Positions 25,433-33,241 of a stretch of DNA of 64,000 nt are shown in pieces. The DNA lies in assembly GCA_964571135.1 (NCBI GenBank), contig CAZMZW010000001.1, forward strand, positions 1 through 64,000, read 5' to 3'. The translations under genes were made by a program, and so were the position numbers. How positions within the stretch are numbered: position 1 is the stretch's first letter; each line of letters begins with the position of its first letter. The notes under the pieces were generated by a model. The model saw nothing but the letters and a program-made list of their open reading frames with translations, was not told where the DNA came from and did no database searches. This stretch comes from CAZMZW01 sp964571135 (GTDB taxonomy: Bacteria; Chloroflexota; Anaerolineae; Anaerolineales; Anaerolineaceae).

Positions 25433-25911
25433 GTCGTGAATGCGTCCAAACTTGCGTACAATGTATTCTGGGGATTCTGCCATATTTTCGAGCATTTTTC
25501 CCCGGCCTGTCGGCTAGGACAGACTGGCTTCAAGTTTTTATCTGCTTCCAAACAGAATCTACGCCCGCCCAAGCACAAGTAACGCAAATCGTTAGATTAT
25601 TATCCTCAGCCATTCTGTGCAGACCAAGTCGCATGTATGGGTACAATCTTCAATGCTCCCGAAGGGATGGTGAGGTGCACTCGTCAGTGCGCTCACACCC
25701 AGGGTGCACCAGAAGTGGTGATGAGCGCAAGTTCAGACCGGTATTGAAACCCATCTAATTCTTAAGGAAAATATTGAAGTGCCTTCCATTTGGAGGTCGC
25801 TTTTTAATTGTTTGCATGCTGATTGAAAATCAAGTATCTGTATAATTAATAGTTGGGCGGTACATGCTGTCTGAGCTCGAGTAGAGTTAAAATATGCAGG
25901 AGGTTCATTTT
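25433..25911 (+). other. Non-coding accessory gap with gene debris
   Basis: A stretch of 479 bases without a convincing gene. An open frame at 25429-25758 exists only because it runs into a copy of the DUF35 tail: it ends SGDERKFRPVLKPI, matching the DUF35 C-terminus DGDER...KFRPVLKPI with seven residues missing. The gap holds a small dyad CCTGTC/GACAG near 25504-25522, the DUF35 scar at 25671-25758, a weak terminator, and then the ribosome site of the next gene. Confidence 0.6.
25671..25805 (+). repeat. Degenerate DUF35 3'-end copy with terminator, scar 1
   Basis: It contains GTGCACTCGTCAGTGCGCTC, a near-palindrome shared with the scars at 28041 and 28747. GGTGATGAGCGC follows (DUF35 codons GDER), then the exact 30-mer of the DUF35 3' end at 25729-25758. 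A terminator-like TTGAAGTGCCTTCC...GGAGGTCGCTTTTT lies at 25774-25805, paralleling the order found behind the intact DUF35 gene. Confidence 0.8.
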
Positions 25912-26376
25912 ATGCGTCATACTCGCGAGGAAGTTATCAAGCGCATTATTGAGGAGTTCGAACGACTGGATCAGTTGGTTAACAACCTTAGCGATGAGGA
26001 TTGGAATCAATTGCTAACCAGACCCGAGACCAAAGATCCCTGGACAGTGAAAGATGCACTTGCGCATATTACCCATTGGAAGGCTGATATGGTCAGAAAA
26101 GCCAAGAAACAACCCGTTCCGGTAGAGGAGAAAGGGCTCAATTGGACGGATGGGAACCACCTTATTTACAAGCGTTGGCGGGATCGCTCCCCTCAGGAGG
26201 TTTTAGCCTGGCACAAGCAAGTTCAGGACGATGTACTGGCTGAGCTTCAAGATGCACCTGAAGAATGGTTCAGTGACAGGGAGCGCCGACCGGAATGGCC
26301 TTTTGATCTTGACGGTCACTCCAACTACCATCGCGTAAAGGATATCGAACGCGCACTGGAAAAGTCATCAAAGTGA
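25912..26376 (+). CDS. ClbS/DfsB-like four-helix bundle protein
   Basis: Protein of 154 residues resembling the ClbS/DfsB (DUF1706, DinB-like) family: TREEVIKRIIEEFERLDQLV, then the WTVKDALAHITHWKADM block with its conserved histidine, and a late GHSNYHRVKDIE segment. ClbS protects against colibactin, while most relatives have unknown substrates. The start at 25912 is chosen because AGGAGG at 25898-25903 sits 8 nt in front; an in-frame ATG at 25894 lies upstream of that site. It is an isolated gene in the accessory array. Confidence 0.8.
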   Translation: MRHTREEVIKRIIEEFERLDQLVNNLSDEDWNQLLTRPETKDPWTVKDALAHITHWKADMVRKAKKQPVPVEEKGLNWTDGNHLIYKRWRDRSPQEVLAWHKQVQDDVLAELQDAPEEWFSDRERRPEWPFDLDGHSNYHRVKDIERALEKSSK

Positions 26377-26659
26377 GTACAGTCCTGCACAGCGTGCAGT
26401 CGATAAGCGGGACTGCGTTTCGCGCGTGCGCATTTTTTGGCAGTTTTCAACGCCTCGGCAGAATCTTGTTCCCAGGTCGGGTTCACACCTGCTCGCCAGA
26501 AGTTACCCTAAAGGGTGCTCCGCAAATGCAAACTGTTGGGCTACTCTCGTCATTTCTTAAAAAAAGGAGGGGGTTTTTGGATTAAGAAATTCAAATACTT
26601 CATTAATGAATTAAAAGCCTTAAACCCCTTAATATGAATCTAAGAGGCTATATAAAAGT
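26377..26659 (+). other. Non-coding gap with nested hairpins
   Basis: No gene seen in 283 bases. A nested dyad lies at about 26381-26415: outer arms CAGTCC/GGACTG, inner CTGCAC-AGC-GTGCAG. A GC-rich stretch and T-run follow (GCGCGTGCGCATTTTTT), possibly a terminator for the ClbS-like gene. A seven-base GTTGGGC lies at 26535-26541. The last 120 bases are AT-rich and probably carry the next promoter. Confidence 0.5.
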
Positions 26660-27235
26660 ATGAATAACATTAATAGTAATAAAAAAGAGTTGCAACCAGA
26701 ACAACGTGAAGAACTACTTGGAGCATTGAAAGCCCGTTTTGAGAAAAACATGAACCGGCATAAAGGTCTTGAATGGGCTAAAGTAGAAGCAAAGCTGGAA
26801 TCGAATTCCGAAAAATTGTGGTCGCTCAATGAAATGGAAAGAACCGGCGGTGAACCGGATGTTGCTGGTCAGGATAATAAGACAAGCGAAATCATTTTTT
26901 ATGATTGTTCAGCGGAAAGTCCCAAAGACCGCAGAAATGTTTGTTATGACCGTGAAGCGCTGGAAGCAAGGAAAGAATTTAAACCAAAAGATACCGCCAT
27001 GGATATGGCAGCTTCCATGGGCATCGAGATTTTAACGGAAGAACAATATCGGGAGCTGCAGGAACTTGGAAATTTCGATACGAAAACATCGAGCTGGGTA
27101 AAAACACCTACTGAAATTAGAAAACTAGGCGGCGCCCTCTTTTGTGATCGCCGCTACGACCATGTCTTTGTGTATCACAACGGTGCGGACTCTTACTATG
27201 GCGTCAGGGGATTCCGTGGCTCGCTAAGGGTTTAA
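26660..27235 (+). CDS. DUF4256 family protein
   Basis: Protein of 191 residues matching the DUF4256 pattern: LLGALKARFEKNMNRHKGLE, EPDVAG, FYDCSAESPKDRRNVCYDR, and a C-terminal FCDRRYDHVFVYHNGADSYY block. Function is unknown for the family. No signal peptide or membrane helix is seen, so it is cytosolic. It is AT-rich and isolated in the accessory array. The family assignment is from recognised motifs; biochemical role none proposed. Confidence 0.82.
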   Translation: MNNINSNKKELQPEQREELLGALKARFEKNMNRHKGLEWAKVEAKLESNSEKLWSLNEMERTGGEPDVAGQDNKTSEIIFYDCSAESPKDRRNVCYDREALEARKEFKPKDTAMDMAASMGIEILTEEQYRELQELGNFDTKTSSWVKTPTEIRKLGGALFCDRRYDHVFVYHNGADSYYGVRGFRGSLRV

Positions 27236-27327
27236 ATTTTGCACAGAACACAAACCAATAAACAATATTCGCCAGAAATTTCCAGCGGGTGGCATGGAGC
27301 AAAACCTTCATACAAAGGAGTATCTAA

Positions 27328-27915
27328 ATGAATAGTAAGAATCCCAAGGTTGATTTTTATTTTAGTAAAGAAATAAAGTGGCAGGAAGAAATTGAGAAAT
27401 TGAGAACGATCGTTCTTGATTGCCAGCTGGACGAAGAATTGAAATGGGGTGTTCCCTGTTACACGTTTCAGAATAATAACATTGTTTTAATACATGTATT
27501 TAAAGAATACTGTGCGTTTTTGTTTTTTAAAGGCGCTTTAATGAAAGATACCAAGGGTATTCTGGTCCAACAAACGGAGAACGTGCAGTCGGCGCGTCAG
27601 ATCCGGTTCACCAATGTTCAAGAAATAGTTGAGATGGAACCCATATTGAAAGCTTGTATCAATGAAGCCATTGAGGTGGAAAAAGCCGGTTTGAAAGTGG
27701 ATTTTAAAAAGACCACAGAATACATTATTCCTGAAGAACTTCAAAAGAAATTAGATAAAAACCCTGCCTTGAAAACTGCTTTTAATGCATTAACGCCGAG
27801 ACGGCAAAGAGCATACATTTTTTATTTTTCTGCACCCAAACAATCCAAAACCCGGGAGTCAAGGGTTGAGAAATGTATGCCGCAAATTCTCAAGGGTAAG
27901 GGATTAAACGATTAG
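27328..27915 (+). CDS. YdeI/OmdA family protein with DUF1801-like domain
   Basis: Protein of 195 residues. The N-terminal DUF1801-like domain includes EELKWGVPCYTFQNNNIVLI and FKGALMKDTKGIL. The C-terminal OmdA (YdeI) helical domain includes PEELQKKLDKNPALKTAFNA and LTPRRQRAYIFY. YdeI-type proteins have been tied to polymyxin and peptide stress, but their activity is unknown. A good AAAGGAG site precedes the ATG. It is one of three DUF1801-related genes in the window, with 28196-28621 and 38156-38506. Confidence 0.85.
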   Translation: MNSKNPKVDFYFSKEIKWQEEIEKLRTIVLDCQLDEELKWGVPCYTFQNNNIVLIHVFKEYCAFLFFKGALMKDTKGILVQQTENVQSARQIRFTNVQEIVEMEPILKACINEAIEVEKAGLKVDFKKTTEYIIPEELQKKLDKNPALKTAFNALTPRRQRAYIFYFSAPKQSKTRESRVEKCMPQILKGKGLND

Positions 27916-28034
27916 TCCATTCGATGAGAAAATAACTGACAGCAAAATCGATTCGCGTGGTGGGCCACAAGCCCTGCCGCCTAAAACAGCATGCACACCT
28001 TCGCGACGCTTCGTCAGGTGGGTGTCTCAGAATT

Positions 28035-28125
28035 GGGGACGAGATGCACTCTTCAGTATGCTCAAGGAATGTAAGTTCAGACCGGTAATAAAATACATCC
28101 AATGAATGTAAAGGTGCTTTTTTGT
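28035..28125 (+). repeat. Degenerate DUF35 3'-end copy, scar 2
   Basis: It shares GGACGAGATGCACTCTTCAG and TATGCTCA with the other scars, then a 25/30 match to the DUF35 30-mer at 28073-28102. The frame still reads KFRPVIKYIQ-stop. The terminator is reduced to GGTGCTTTTTTG without a stem. The 119 bases between 27916 and 28034 show no gene. Confidence 0.7.
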
Positions 28126-28195
28126 ATTATGGCATAATCGCAACGGATCAGGAGTCCGTTAATTAATAGTTAGGCCGTGTGAAAGGATTACACCT

Positions 28196-28621
28196 ATGGC
28201 AGAGAATAAAACCAAACCGACAAAAGAAAATGTGTCTTTATTCTTAAATAAAATCCAAGATCAGCAATTGAGAGACGACTGCTTTGTAATTCTCGAAATA
28301 ATGCAGAAGGTCTCGAATGCTGAACCCGTCATGTGGGGAAGCGCAATCGTCGGTTTTGGGAAATACCATTATGTATATGCGAGCGGGCGGGAAGGAGATT
28401 GGCCGCCGATCGGCTTTTCGCCCAGAAAACAGAACATCAGCCTGTATTTAATGTACGGTCTGAATAAAGTTGAAGACGGGCTTTCCAAACTAGGGAAGTA
28501 CAAAACCGGCAAAGGATGCCTCTACATAAAGTCGCTTAGTGATGTGAATCAGGAAATCCTTAAGGAAATTATTGCCAAAGCTTTTAAAGAAGCACAGAAG
28601 GCAAATGCGCACACGGCTTGA
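28196..28621 (+). CDS. DUF1801 domain protein
   Basis: Protein of 141 residues of the DUF1801 (YdhG-like) fold: DDCFVILEIMQKVSNAEPVM, WGSAIVGFGKYHY, WPPIGFSPRKQNISLYL, GKGCLYIKSL. A small cytosolic protein of unknown function. The sequence GTTAGGC lies 21 nt before the ATG, and a similar GTTRGGC stands before two other genes of the array. It is followed by a scrap of a cation-transporter gene and the third DUF35 scar. Confidence 0.85.
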   Translation: MAENKTKPTKENVSLFLNKIQDQQLRDDCFVILEIMQKVSNAEPVMWGSAIVGFGKYHYVYASGREGDWPPIGFSPRKQNISLYLMYGLNKVEDGLSKLGKYKTGKGCLYIKSLSDVNQEILKEIIAKAFKEAQKANAHTA

Positions 28622-28623
28622 TC

Positions 28624-28692
28624 TATTTTTCAATCAACGAAAGTAAAGAAGCTAATAAAGCTGCGAGAATGGGGTCGAACGTGGGATGTTGA
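28624..28692 (+). pseudogene. 3' remnant of a cation-efflux-type transporter gene
   Basis: Reading from 28624 gives YFSINESKEANKAAR and then a stop at 28692, no start. This matches the C-terminal YFSINEGKEAFQKAAG of the cation transporter at 38661-39317, and the DNA match is close (TATTTTTCAATCAACGAA is identical). It therefore looks like a broken tail of a paralogous or moved transporter gene. Confidence 0.75.
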
Positions 28693-28715
28693 TTTTCGAT
28701 ATACTATTCATCGTA

Positions 28716-28852
28716 CTTACACCCAGGGGGCACTAGAAGTAGTGGCGAGCGCACTCTTCAGTGCGCTCAAGGGGTGTAAGTTCAGGTTTGTATTGAAGCC
28801 AATTAAAGAAATATATTTAAAAAATTGAAGCGCCCTCTGCATAGAGGGCGCT
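28716..28852 (+). repeat. Degenerate DUF35 3'-end copy with hairpins and terminator, scar 3
   Basis: Outer arms CTTACACCC (28716-28724) and GGGTGTAAG (28772-28780) enclose a perfect inner hairpin GAGCGCAC-TCTTCA-GTGCGCTC (28747-28768). AAGTTCAG and a diverged DUF35 tail (KFRFVLKPIK) start at 28778. A strong terminator with 10-bp arms AGCGCCCTCT / AGAGGGCGCT lies at 28829-28852. It is the most structured copy of the repeat. Confidence 0.8.
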
Positions 28853-28857
28853 ATTTT
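28829..28857 (+). terminator. Terminator at scar 3
   Basis: Perfect 10-bp stem with loop GCAT, then CTATTTTATG. It belongs to the recurrent AATTGAAGCGCCCTC terminator type. It also lies 85 nt beyond the stop of the convergent minus-strand oxidoreductase gene, so it may act for both strands. Confidence 0.8.
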
Positions 28858-28937
28858 ATGCTCATCAAACCCGTGCAAAAATTAATTGTTCTAAGAATAT
28901 TGTCGGATTGGCGAAAACCCAATCCGCACTAAATTCC

Positions 28938-29909
28938 TCACCCTTGAACAACTTCAATCACAACTTTACCACAGGCGTGCTTTTCACCGAGAACCTGCAT
29001 GGCTTGGGCGGTTTCAGCAAGCGGATAACGCCTGTCAATCACGGGCTTGATCTTTCCTTCTTCAACCAGCTTTATGACCAATGCCAAATCTTTGGGGCTT
29101 GGTTTTGCTGCAAGGAAGCGCATTTTTTTATCACCGATTGACATGAATTTTCCAAAAAGCATGGTTCTGACCACTTGAGAGAGAGAACCTCCGACCATGA
29201 CAAAAATGCCTCTGGGAGTTAATGCGCGTTTGTAGACAGGCAAAGGACGGTTTCCATTGATTCCCAGGATAAGGTCATACAGTTTGCCGCTTTCGGCAAA
29301 ATCCTCTTTGGTGTAGTCGATGACATAGTCTGCTCCGAGAGACCGGGCAAGCCCCACATTTTTTGTGCTGCACACAGCGGTTACTTCAGCTCCAAAGGTT
29401 TTGGCCAGTTGAACAGCAAAGGTTCCCACTCCGCCGCCGGCACCGTAGATCAGCACCTTTTGCCCGGGTTGAATGTTTCCCTGGTCACGCAAAGCCTGCA
29501 GAGCAGTGAGCGCTGCCATTGGAAGCGCTGCAGCGACTTCATGGGAAACGCCGGCTGGTTTGGGCGCCAAAACGCTTTCGGGTACGGCGACATATTCCGC
29601 AAAACCCCCGAAACCGCAGCCGGAGATATCCCCAAATACTTCATCATCAACGGCGAATTTATTAATGTTCTTTCCAACTTCTTCAACCCGGCCCGCAATA
29701 CCAGCGCCGAAAATCTTCCATTTCGGGATAATTCCCATTCGCATTGAGCGGTAATCGGCAGCATTTATCGAGACTGCAACAATTTTTACCAACACCTCAT
29801 TATCGTTTGGAACAGGTTTTTCCACTTCACGGAATACGAGGACATCCGGAGAACCACTTTTATCATATACAACCGCTTTCATTTTTGAATTCAAACCTGA
29901 TGAGTGCAT
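28938..29909 (-). CDS. NAD(P)-dependent zinc-independent alcohol dehydrogenase / quinone oxidoreductase (MDR)
   Basis: Medium-chain dehydrogenase/reductase of 323 residues. A GroES-like N-terminal domain is followed by a Rossmann nucleotide-binding domain with YGAGGGVGTFAVQLAK near 155, the quinone oxidoreductase-type AxxGxVG motif. Structural zinc cysteines are missing, so it is probably a zinc-free NADPH:quinone or enone reductase. The longer start at 29909 has AGAAGGA upstream; the internal ATG at 29882 fits the domain start but has no ribosome site. The XRE gene ends 4 nt in front of it, so it may be the third gene of that minus-strand operon. Confidence 0.9.
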   Translation of the reverse strand: MHSSGLNSKMKAVVYDKSGSPDVLVFREVEKPVPNDNEVLVKIVAVSINAADYRSMRMGIIPKWKIFGAGIAGRVEEVGKNINKFAVDDEVFGDISGCGFGGFAEYVAVPESVLAPKPAGVSHEVAAALPMAALTALQALRDQGNIQPGQKVLIYGAGGGVGTFAVQLAKTFGAEVTAVCSTKNVGLARSLGADYVIDYTKEDFAESGKLYDLILGINGNRPLPVYKRALTPRGIFVMVGGSLSQVVRTMLFGKFMSIGDKKMRFLAAKPSPKDLALVIKLVEEGKIKPVIDRRYPLAETAQAMQVLGEKHACGKVVIEVVQG

Positions 29910-29913
29910 TGTT

Positions 29914-30138
29914 CTATTTTCCTTCTATTTCATAATCAAACACATCGCCAATTTTTACGCCGAACGCATCCGCGATCCGGAAAGCCAGCTCCAGCGAGGG
30001 TGAATACTTGGCAGCTTCGATAGCAATAACGGTCTGCCTGGAGACTTTCGCTTTTTCGGCGAGTTCCTGCTGGGTCATTTCGTTAGCAAAGAAACGCAGT
30101 TTTCGAATATTGTTTGTAATCTTTAATTTTCTAGCCAT
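29914..30138 (-). CDS. XRE-family helix-turn-helix regulator
   Basis: Small regulator of 74 residues, essentially one HTH domain: LRFFANEMTQQELAEKAKVS, RQTVIAIEAAKYSPSLELAF, then a FGVKIGDVF tail, as in YozG-type proteins. The start at 30138 overlaps the membrane-protein gene by 8 nt, with AAAGGG upstream; the longer frame to 30195 lies inside that gene. Such regulators are commonly paired with a small multi-pass membrane protein, as here, and probably control their own operon. Confidence 0.9.
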   Translation of the reverse strand: MARKLKITNNIRKLRFFANEMTQQELAEKAKVSRQTVIAIEAAKYSPSLELAFRIADAFGVKIGDVFDYEIEGK

Positions 30139-30649
30139 GGCGGATACCCTTTCTGTAATAGTACAGCTGGGCGAATCCTTCAAATATTGAACCAATGTTG
30201 AAGGAGATGAACATGATATTGAGCATCACAACAGGGGAATAATTAAATACCTGTGAAAGGAGTGCCGCGACAAATCCAATTCCGGCAAAGATAAAACTGA
30301 TCCTCGTTGATTTGAGTTCAATCAGTTTATCCATTTCATCTTCCACCATTTCTGCACCGATGGTTTTTTCAATTGTTTTTTCAATTTCCTTGTCATCAAC
30401 CTGGCCATTCTGAATTTGTTCTTTCACGGCAATTGATATTGAAAGCAGAATGTGAAACACAATTTGAATGACAATGATGGCGACGATACCGATGCCGATA
30501 AAGAATAGCATGGTGCTTGCCCAAAATTTCAGATCGCCTGGGGTAATGGCACCTGATTGAACTTTACCGAGCGCATAGATACAATAAGCCCCCAAAACCA
30601 ATGCTCCGGTAACGATGCTGGTGATTGTTCTCTTTTCCTGGTACGACAT
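30131..30649 (-). CDS. Multi-pass membrane protein, DUF2178-like, partner of the XRE regulator
   Basis: Membrane protein of 172 residues with four hydrophobic helices (about 10-30, 40-65, 110-130 and 138-160) and an acidic cytosolic loop between the second and third. The layout matches DUF2178-like partners of small XRE regulators. The start at 30649 has AGGAG nine bases upstream; the 30703 start does not. A near-consensus promoter lies at 30688-30716. It possibly senses membrane state and signals to the regulator; this is inferred from the pairing alone. Confidence 0.75.
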   Translation of the reverse strand: MSYQEKRTITSIVTGALVLGAYCIYALGKVQSGAITPGDLKFWASTMLFFIGIGIVAIIVIQIVFHILLSISIAVKEQIQNGQVDDKEIEKTIEKTIGAEMVEDEMDKLIELKSTRISFIFAGIGFVAALLSQVFNYSPVVMLNIMFISFNIGSIFEGFAQLYYYRKGIRHG

Positions 30650-30687
30650 TTTTAATACTCCTAATATATGTAATCTAAGATAAACAA

Positions 30688-30716
30688 ATAGTAACATAAA
30701 CAATACTAAATGTCAA
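30688..30716 (-). promoter_or_regulatory. Sigma-70 promoter of the membrane protein/XRE operon
   Basis: On the minus strand a perfect -35 TTGACA (30716-30711) and -10 TACTAT (30693-30688) stand 17 nt apart, 39 nt before the preferred start at 30649. The AT-rich surroundings could hold the XRE operator, but no clear dyad was fixed. Confidence 0.75.
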
Positions 30717-30983
30717 GTAAACATTACATATTGTATAGTATATTATGACTTTTAGGCCAAATAATCGCTGGTTTGCTTAATATTCTCTTGCTAACGGCAT
30801 TCCAAATACCCACACTTTTTTATTTACCCAGCTGGAATGGATCGAGCTGAATAAATAGAAGCACTCTTCAGAGCAGTCAAGGAGTATGGATAGATCAGCA
30901 TTCATTATCGAAAACTTAACATTTTATCCCCCAGGTTGGTGATACAGTTGGTGTTTATTTTTATACCAAGAAGAAGATCACCA
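30717..30983 (+). other. Intergenic region with a faint repeat copy
   Basis: No gene seen. GCACTCTTCAGAGCAGTCAA and GGAGTATGG at 30861-30889 resemble the hairpin part of the DUF35 scars (GCACTCTTCAGTGCGCTCAA then GGGGTGTAA), a possible fifth, much decayed copy without the 30-mer. Confidence 0.4.
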
Positions 30984-32129
30984 ATGAAATCCAAGGTAGC
31001 AATTGTACGATGCAATGATTATGATGAAGCCAATGTTGAGCAAGCCGTCCAACGAGGGATAGACCTGCTGGGCGGGATGGCTCAATTCATCCGCCCGGAT
31101 GAAAAGATCCTGCTTAAACCCAATATCCTGGCTGGCGACGATCCAGAAAAGCTGGTCGGTCCTCACCCTCTGGTCTTCAAAGCGGTCGCCCGGCTGGCTC
31201 AACAAATTACCCCAAACGTCTCCTACGGCGACTCGCCAGGCTTTGGCAAACCGATCACCCAGGCGCGTAAGGCCGGACTGCACTCCGTCGCTGAAGCGCT
31301 GGGCATTCCCCTGGCTGATTTTGAGAAAGGGCGCGAGGTGGAGTTCAAAGAAAGCCCCTTTCTCAAATATTTCACACTTGCCAACGGTGTGCTGGATGCG
31401 GTTGGGTTGATCAGCATTGCCAAATTCAAAGCCCACGGCCTGACGCGCATCACTGGCGCGGTTAAGAACCAGTTCGGCTGCGTCCCCGGCTTGCTCAAGG
31501 GTCAATTTCATCTCAAACTGCCAAACCCGATCGACTTTGCGCGTATGCTGGTGGTGCTTAATCTGTATATTCGCCCGCGCCTGTATGTCATGGACAGCAT
31601 CATCGCCATGGAGGGCAATGGCCCGCGCGGCGGCACCCCCCGATCCATGCATGTCCTGCTCTTTTCGCCCGATCCAATCGCCCTGGACGCAACCACCTGC
31701 CGTATGATCGAACTCGATCCTTCATTTGTCCCCACCACCTTGCCCGGCCAGGAATGGGGATTAGGGACCTTTCAGGAAAACGAGATCGAGCTGCTGGGCG
31801 ACCCGCTTGAGTCTTTTATTTGCAAGGATTTTAATGTGGTCCGTGAACCAGTCAAGCAAGTCACTGCCGCCAACAATATTGCTTTTATACGTAATTTAAT
31901 CTCGCCCAAACCGGTGATCGACCCGGCCAAATGTGACCTTTGCGGCACGTGCGTACGCGTCTGCCCTGTGCAGCCCAAAGCGGTTGATTGGATGGATGGG
32001 GATAAGACCAGGCTGCCTGCCTACTATTACGACCGCTGCATCCGCTGCTTCTGCTGCCAGGAGCTCTGCCCGGAGCTGGCCATCTCGATCAAAACATCCT
32101 TCCTGGCCCGCCTGGCGCAGAAATTTTAG
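30984..32129 (+). CDS. DUF362 protein with two [4Fe-4S] clusters
   Basis: Iron-sulfur protein of 381 residues. An N-terminal DUF362 domain covers about 1-300 (RPDEKILLKPNILAGDDPEK, SYGDSPGFGKP, FKAHGLTRITGAVKNQFG). A bacterial ferredoxin domain follows with CDLCGTCVRVC and CIRCFCCQELC. DUF362 proteins are putative electron-transfer or metal-handling proteins without a settled role. The start at 30984 is preferred over a TTG frame at 30936 because it begins at the conserved KVAIVRC segment. A terminator of the recurrent type follows at 32166. Confidence 0.92.
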   Translation: MKSKVAIVRCNDYDEANVEQAVQRGIDLLGGMAQFIRPDEKILLKPNILAGDDPEKLVGPHPLVFKAVARLAQQITPNVSYGDSPGFGKPITQARKAGLHSVAEALGIPLADFEKGREVEFKESPFLKYFTLANGVLDAVGLISIAKFKAHGLTRITGAVKNQFGCVPGLLKGQFHLKLPNPIDFARMLVVLNLYIRPRLYVMDSIIAMEGNGPRGGTPRSMHVLLFSPDPIALDATTCRMIELDPSFVPTTLPGQEWGLGTFQENEIELLGDPLESFICKDFNVVREPVKQVTAANNIAFIRNLISPKPVIDPAKCDLCGTCVRVCPVQPKAVDWMDGDKTRLPAYYYDRCIRCFCCQELCPELAISIKTSFLARLAQKF

Positions 32130-32165
32130 ATTTAAGTGTACATTTTTTAGGATAAATAAAAATTG

Positions 32166-32198
32166 AAGCGCCCTCCATTCGGAGGGTGTTTTCTTTTC
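32166..32198 (+). terminator. Terminator after the DUF362 gene
   Basis: Stem CCCTCC-ATTC-GGAGGG (32171-32186) inside the recurrent AAATTGAAGCGCCCTCC context, followed by TGTTTTCTTTT. It is the same terminator family as behind the DUF35 gene. Confidence 0.8.
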
Positions 32199-32312
32199 AG
32201 GGTATTAATAGGTTAATGCATTTGTACATATAATTATTATTCTGGTTCTGATCGGGATTGGTCCGCATTTATTAAATAATTAATTAATATTAAAAACTTT
32301 CTGGAGGAAATA

Positions 32313-33191
32313 ATGCACGAGATGCGAGTGAAGGTAGACCAGATCGAATTACAGATTCGAGATTATGAACAAGAGGGGGATGCTATCATTTTTCTGCATT
32401 TCGGTGGCGCAAACCTGATGATGTGGCAGCGAATTATTCGCTATTTTCAAGAGCGTTACCGAATATTACTTGTTGATATGAGGGGGCATGGCAAATCGGA
32501 TCAACCAGAGATCGGTTACCACATGGATGAAATGGCTGGGGATGTAATTGGAATTATGCAGCATCTCAACCTCAAGCGAGCTCATATTGTTGGTAGTTCC
32601 CTAGGTGCCGAGGTGGGGCTTGGATTGGCAGCCAATTATCCAGATCAGGTGATCTCGCTGGCCTGTGATGGTGCACTTTACAATGAATTTGGATCATTTG
32701 GAATTTGGGAAGGGTCAGAAGCGGATTTTAATGAACACGTGGAACGCCAACTGGAAAAGATACGAAATACTCCTGAGCGCACCTTTACTTCGGTTGATTT
32801 GTTGGTGGATGATCGACGGGAAATATTAAAAAAATATGGCTGGTGGAATAAGTACGTAGAAGAAGTAGAAAGATATGGTGCAAGCAAAGTGGGGGAGGGA
32901 AAATATGTGAAAGGTTTTCGAAAACAAGCACGAGAAAACTATATGGAACATTTTTTTCATTACCGCTTCGAGAATTATTACCGAAAAGTGAAATGTCCTT
33001 TATTGATGCTGCCGGAGGATGAAGAATCAGAAAATGAGCTTACCAAGGTCGCGATGGAAGGGTTAAGAAAATTGGCAGTGCATGGAGAGATTGTTAAAGT
33101 TAGCGGATGGGTTCATCCATATGGCTGGTTAATGAATCCTGAGAATATTTGTCGGACTATATTGAAATTTCTCGATGAAACGACTAAATAA
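32313..33191 (+). CDS. Alpha/beta hydrolase
   Basis: Hydrolase of 292 residues. The oxyanion segment is HFGGAN, MRGHGKSD follows strand 4, the nucleophile elbow is GSSLG with Ser96, and the likely catalytic histidine is in GWVHPYGW near the C-terminus. No signal peptide, so it is cytosolic. Substrate unknown: the family includes esterases, haloperoxidase-like and ring-cleavage hydrolases. It has a strong GGAGGA site, stands alone, and is followed by a VOC protein gene 50 nt downstream. Confidence 0.9.
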   Translation: MHEMRVKVDQIELQIRDYEQEGDAIIFLHFGGANLMMWQRIIRYFQERYRILLVDMRGHGKSDQPEIGYHMDEMAGDVIGIMQHLNLKRAHIVGSSLGAEVGLGLAANYPDQVISLACDGALYNEFGSFGIWEGSEADFNEHVERQLEKIRNTPERTFTSVDLLVDDRREILKKYGWWNKYVEEVERYGASKVGEGKYVKGFRKQARENYMEHFFHYRFENYYRKVKCPLLMLPEDEESENELTKVAMEGLRKLAVHGEIVKVSGWVHPYGWLMNPENICRTILKFLDETTK

Positions 33192-33241
33192 AGAGATATA
33201 TTTTATATCTTGTCAGTTTGAATTTACCGAAGGAGGACCGC

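Noticed and set aside
25429..25758. 109-codon open frame after rsgA as a gene
   Set aside because: No ribosome site, unconvincing composition, and its only recognisable part is the copied DUF35 tail KFRPVLKPI. Treated as debris.
24315..28175. Integron cassette array with attC sites
   Set aside because: GTTRRRY heptamers are present but no RYYYAAC partner arms with matching inner repeats were found upstream, and no integrase gene is in the window. Kept only as a low-interest hint.
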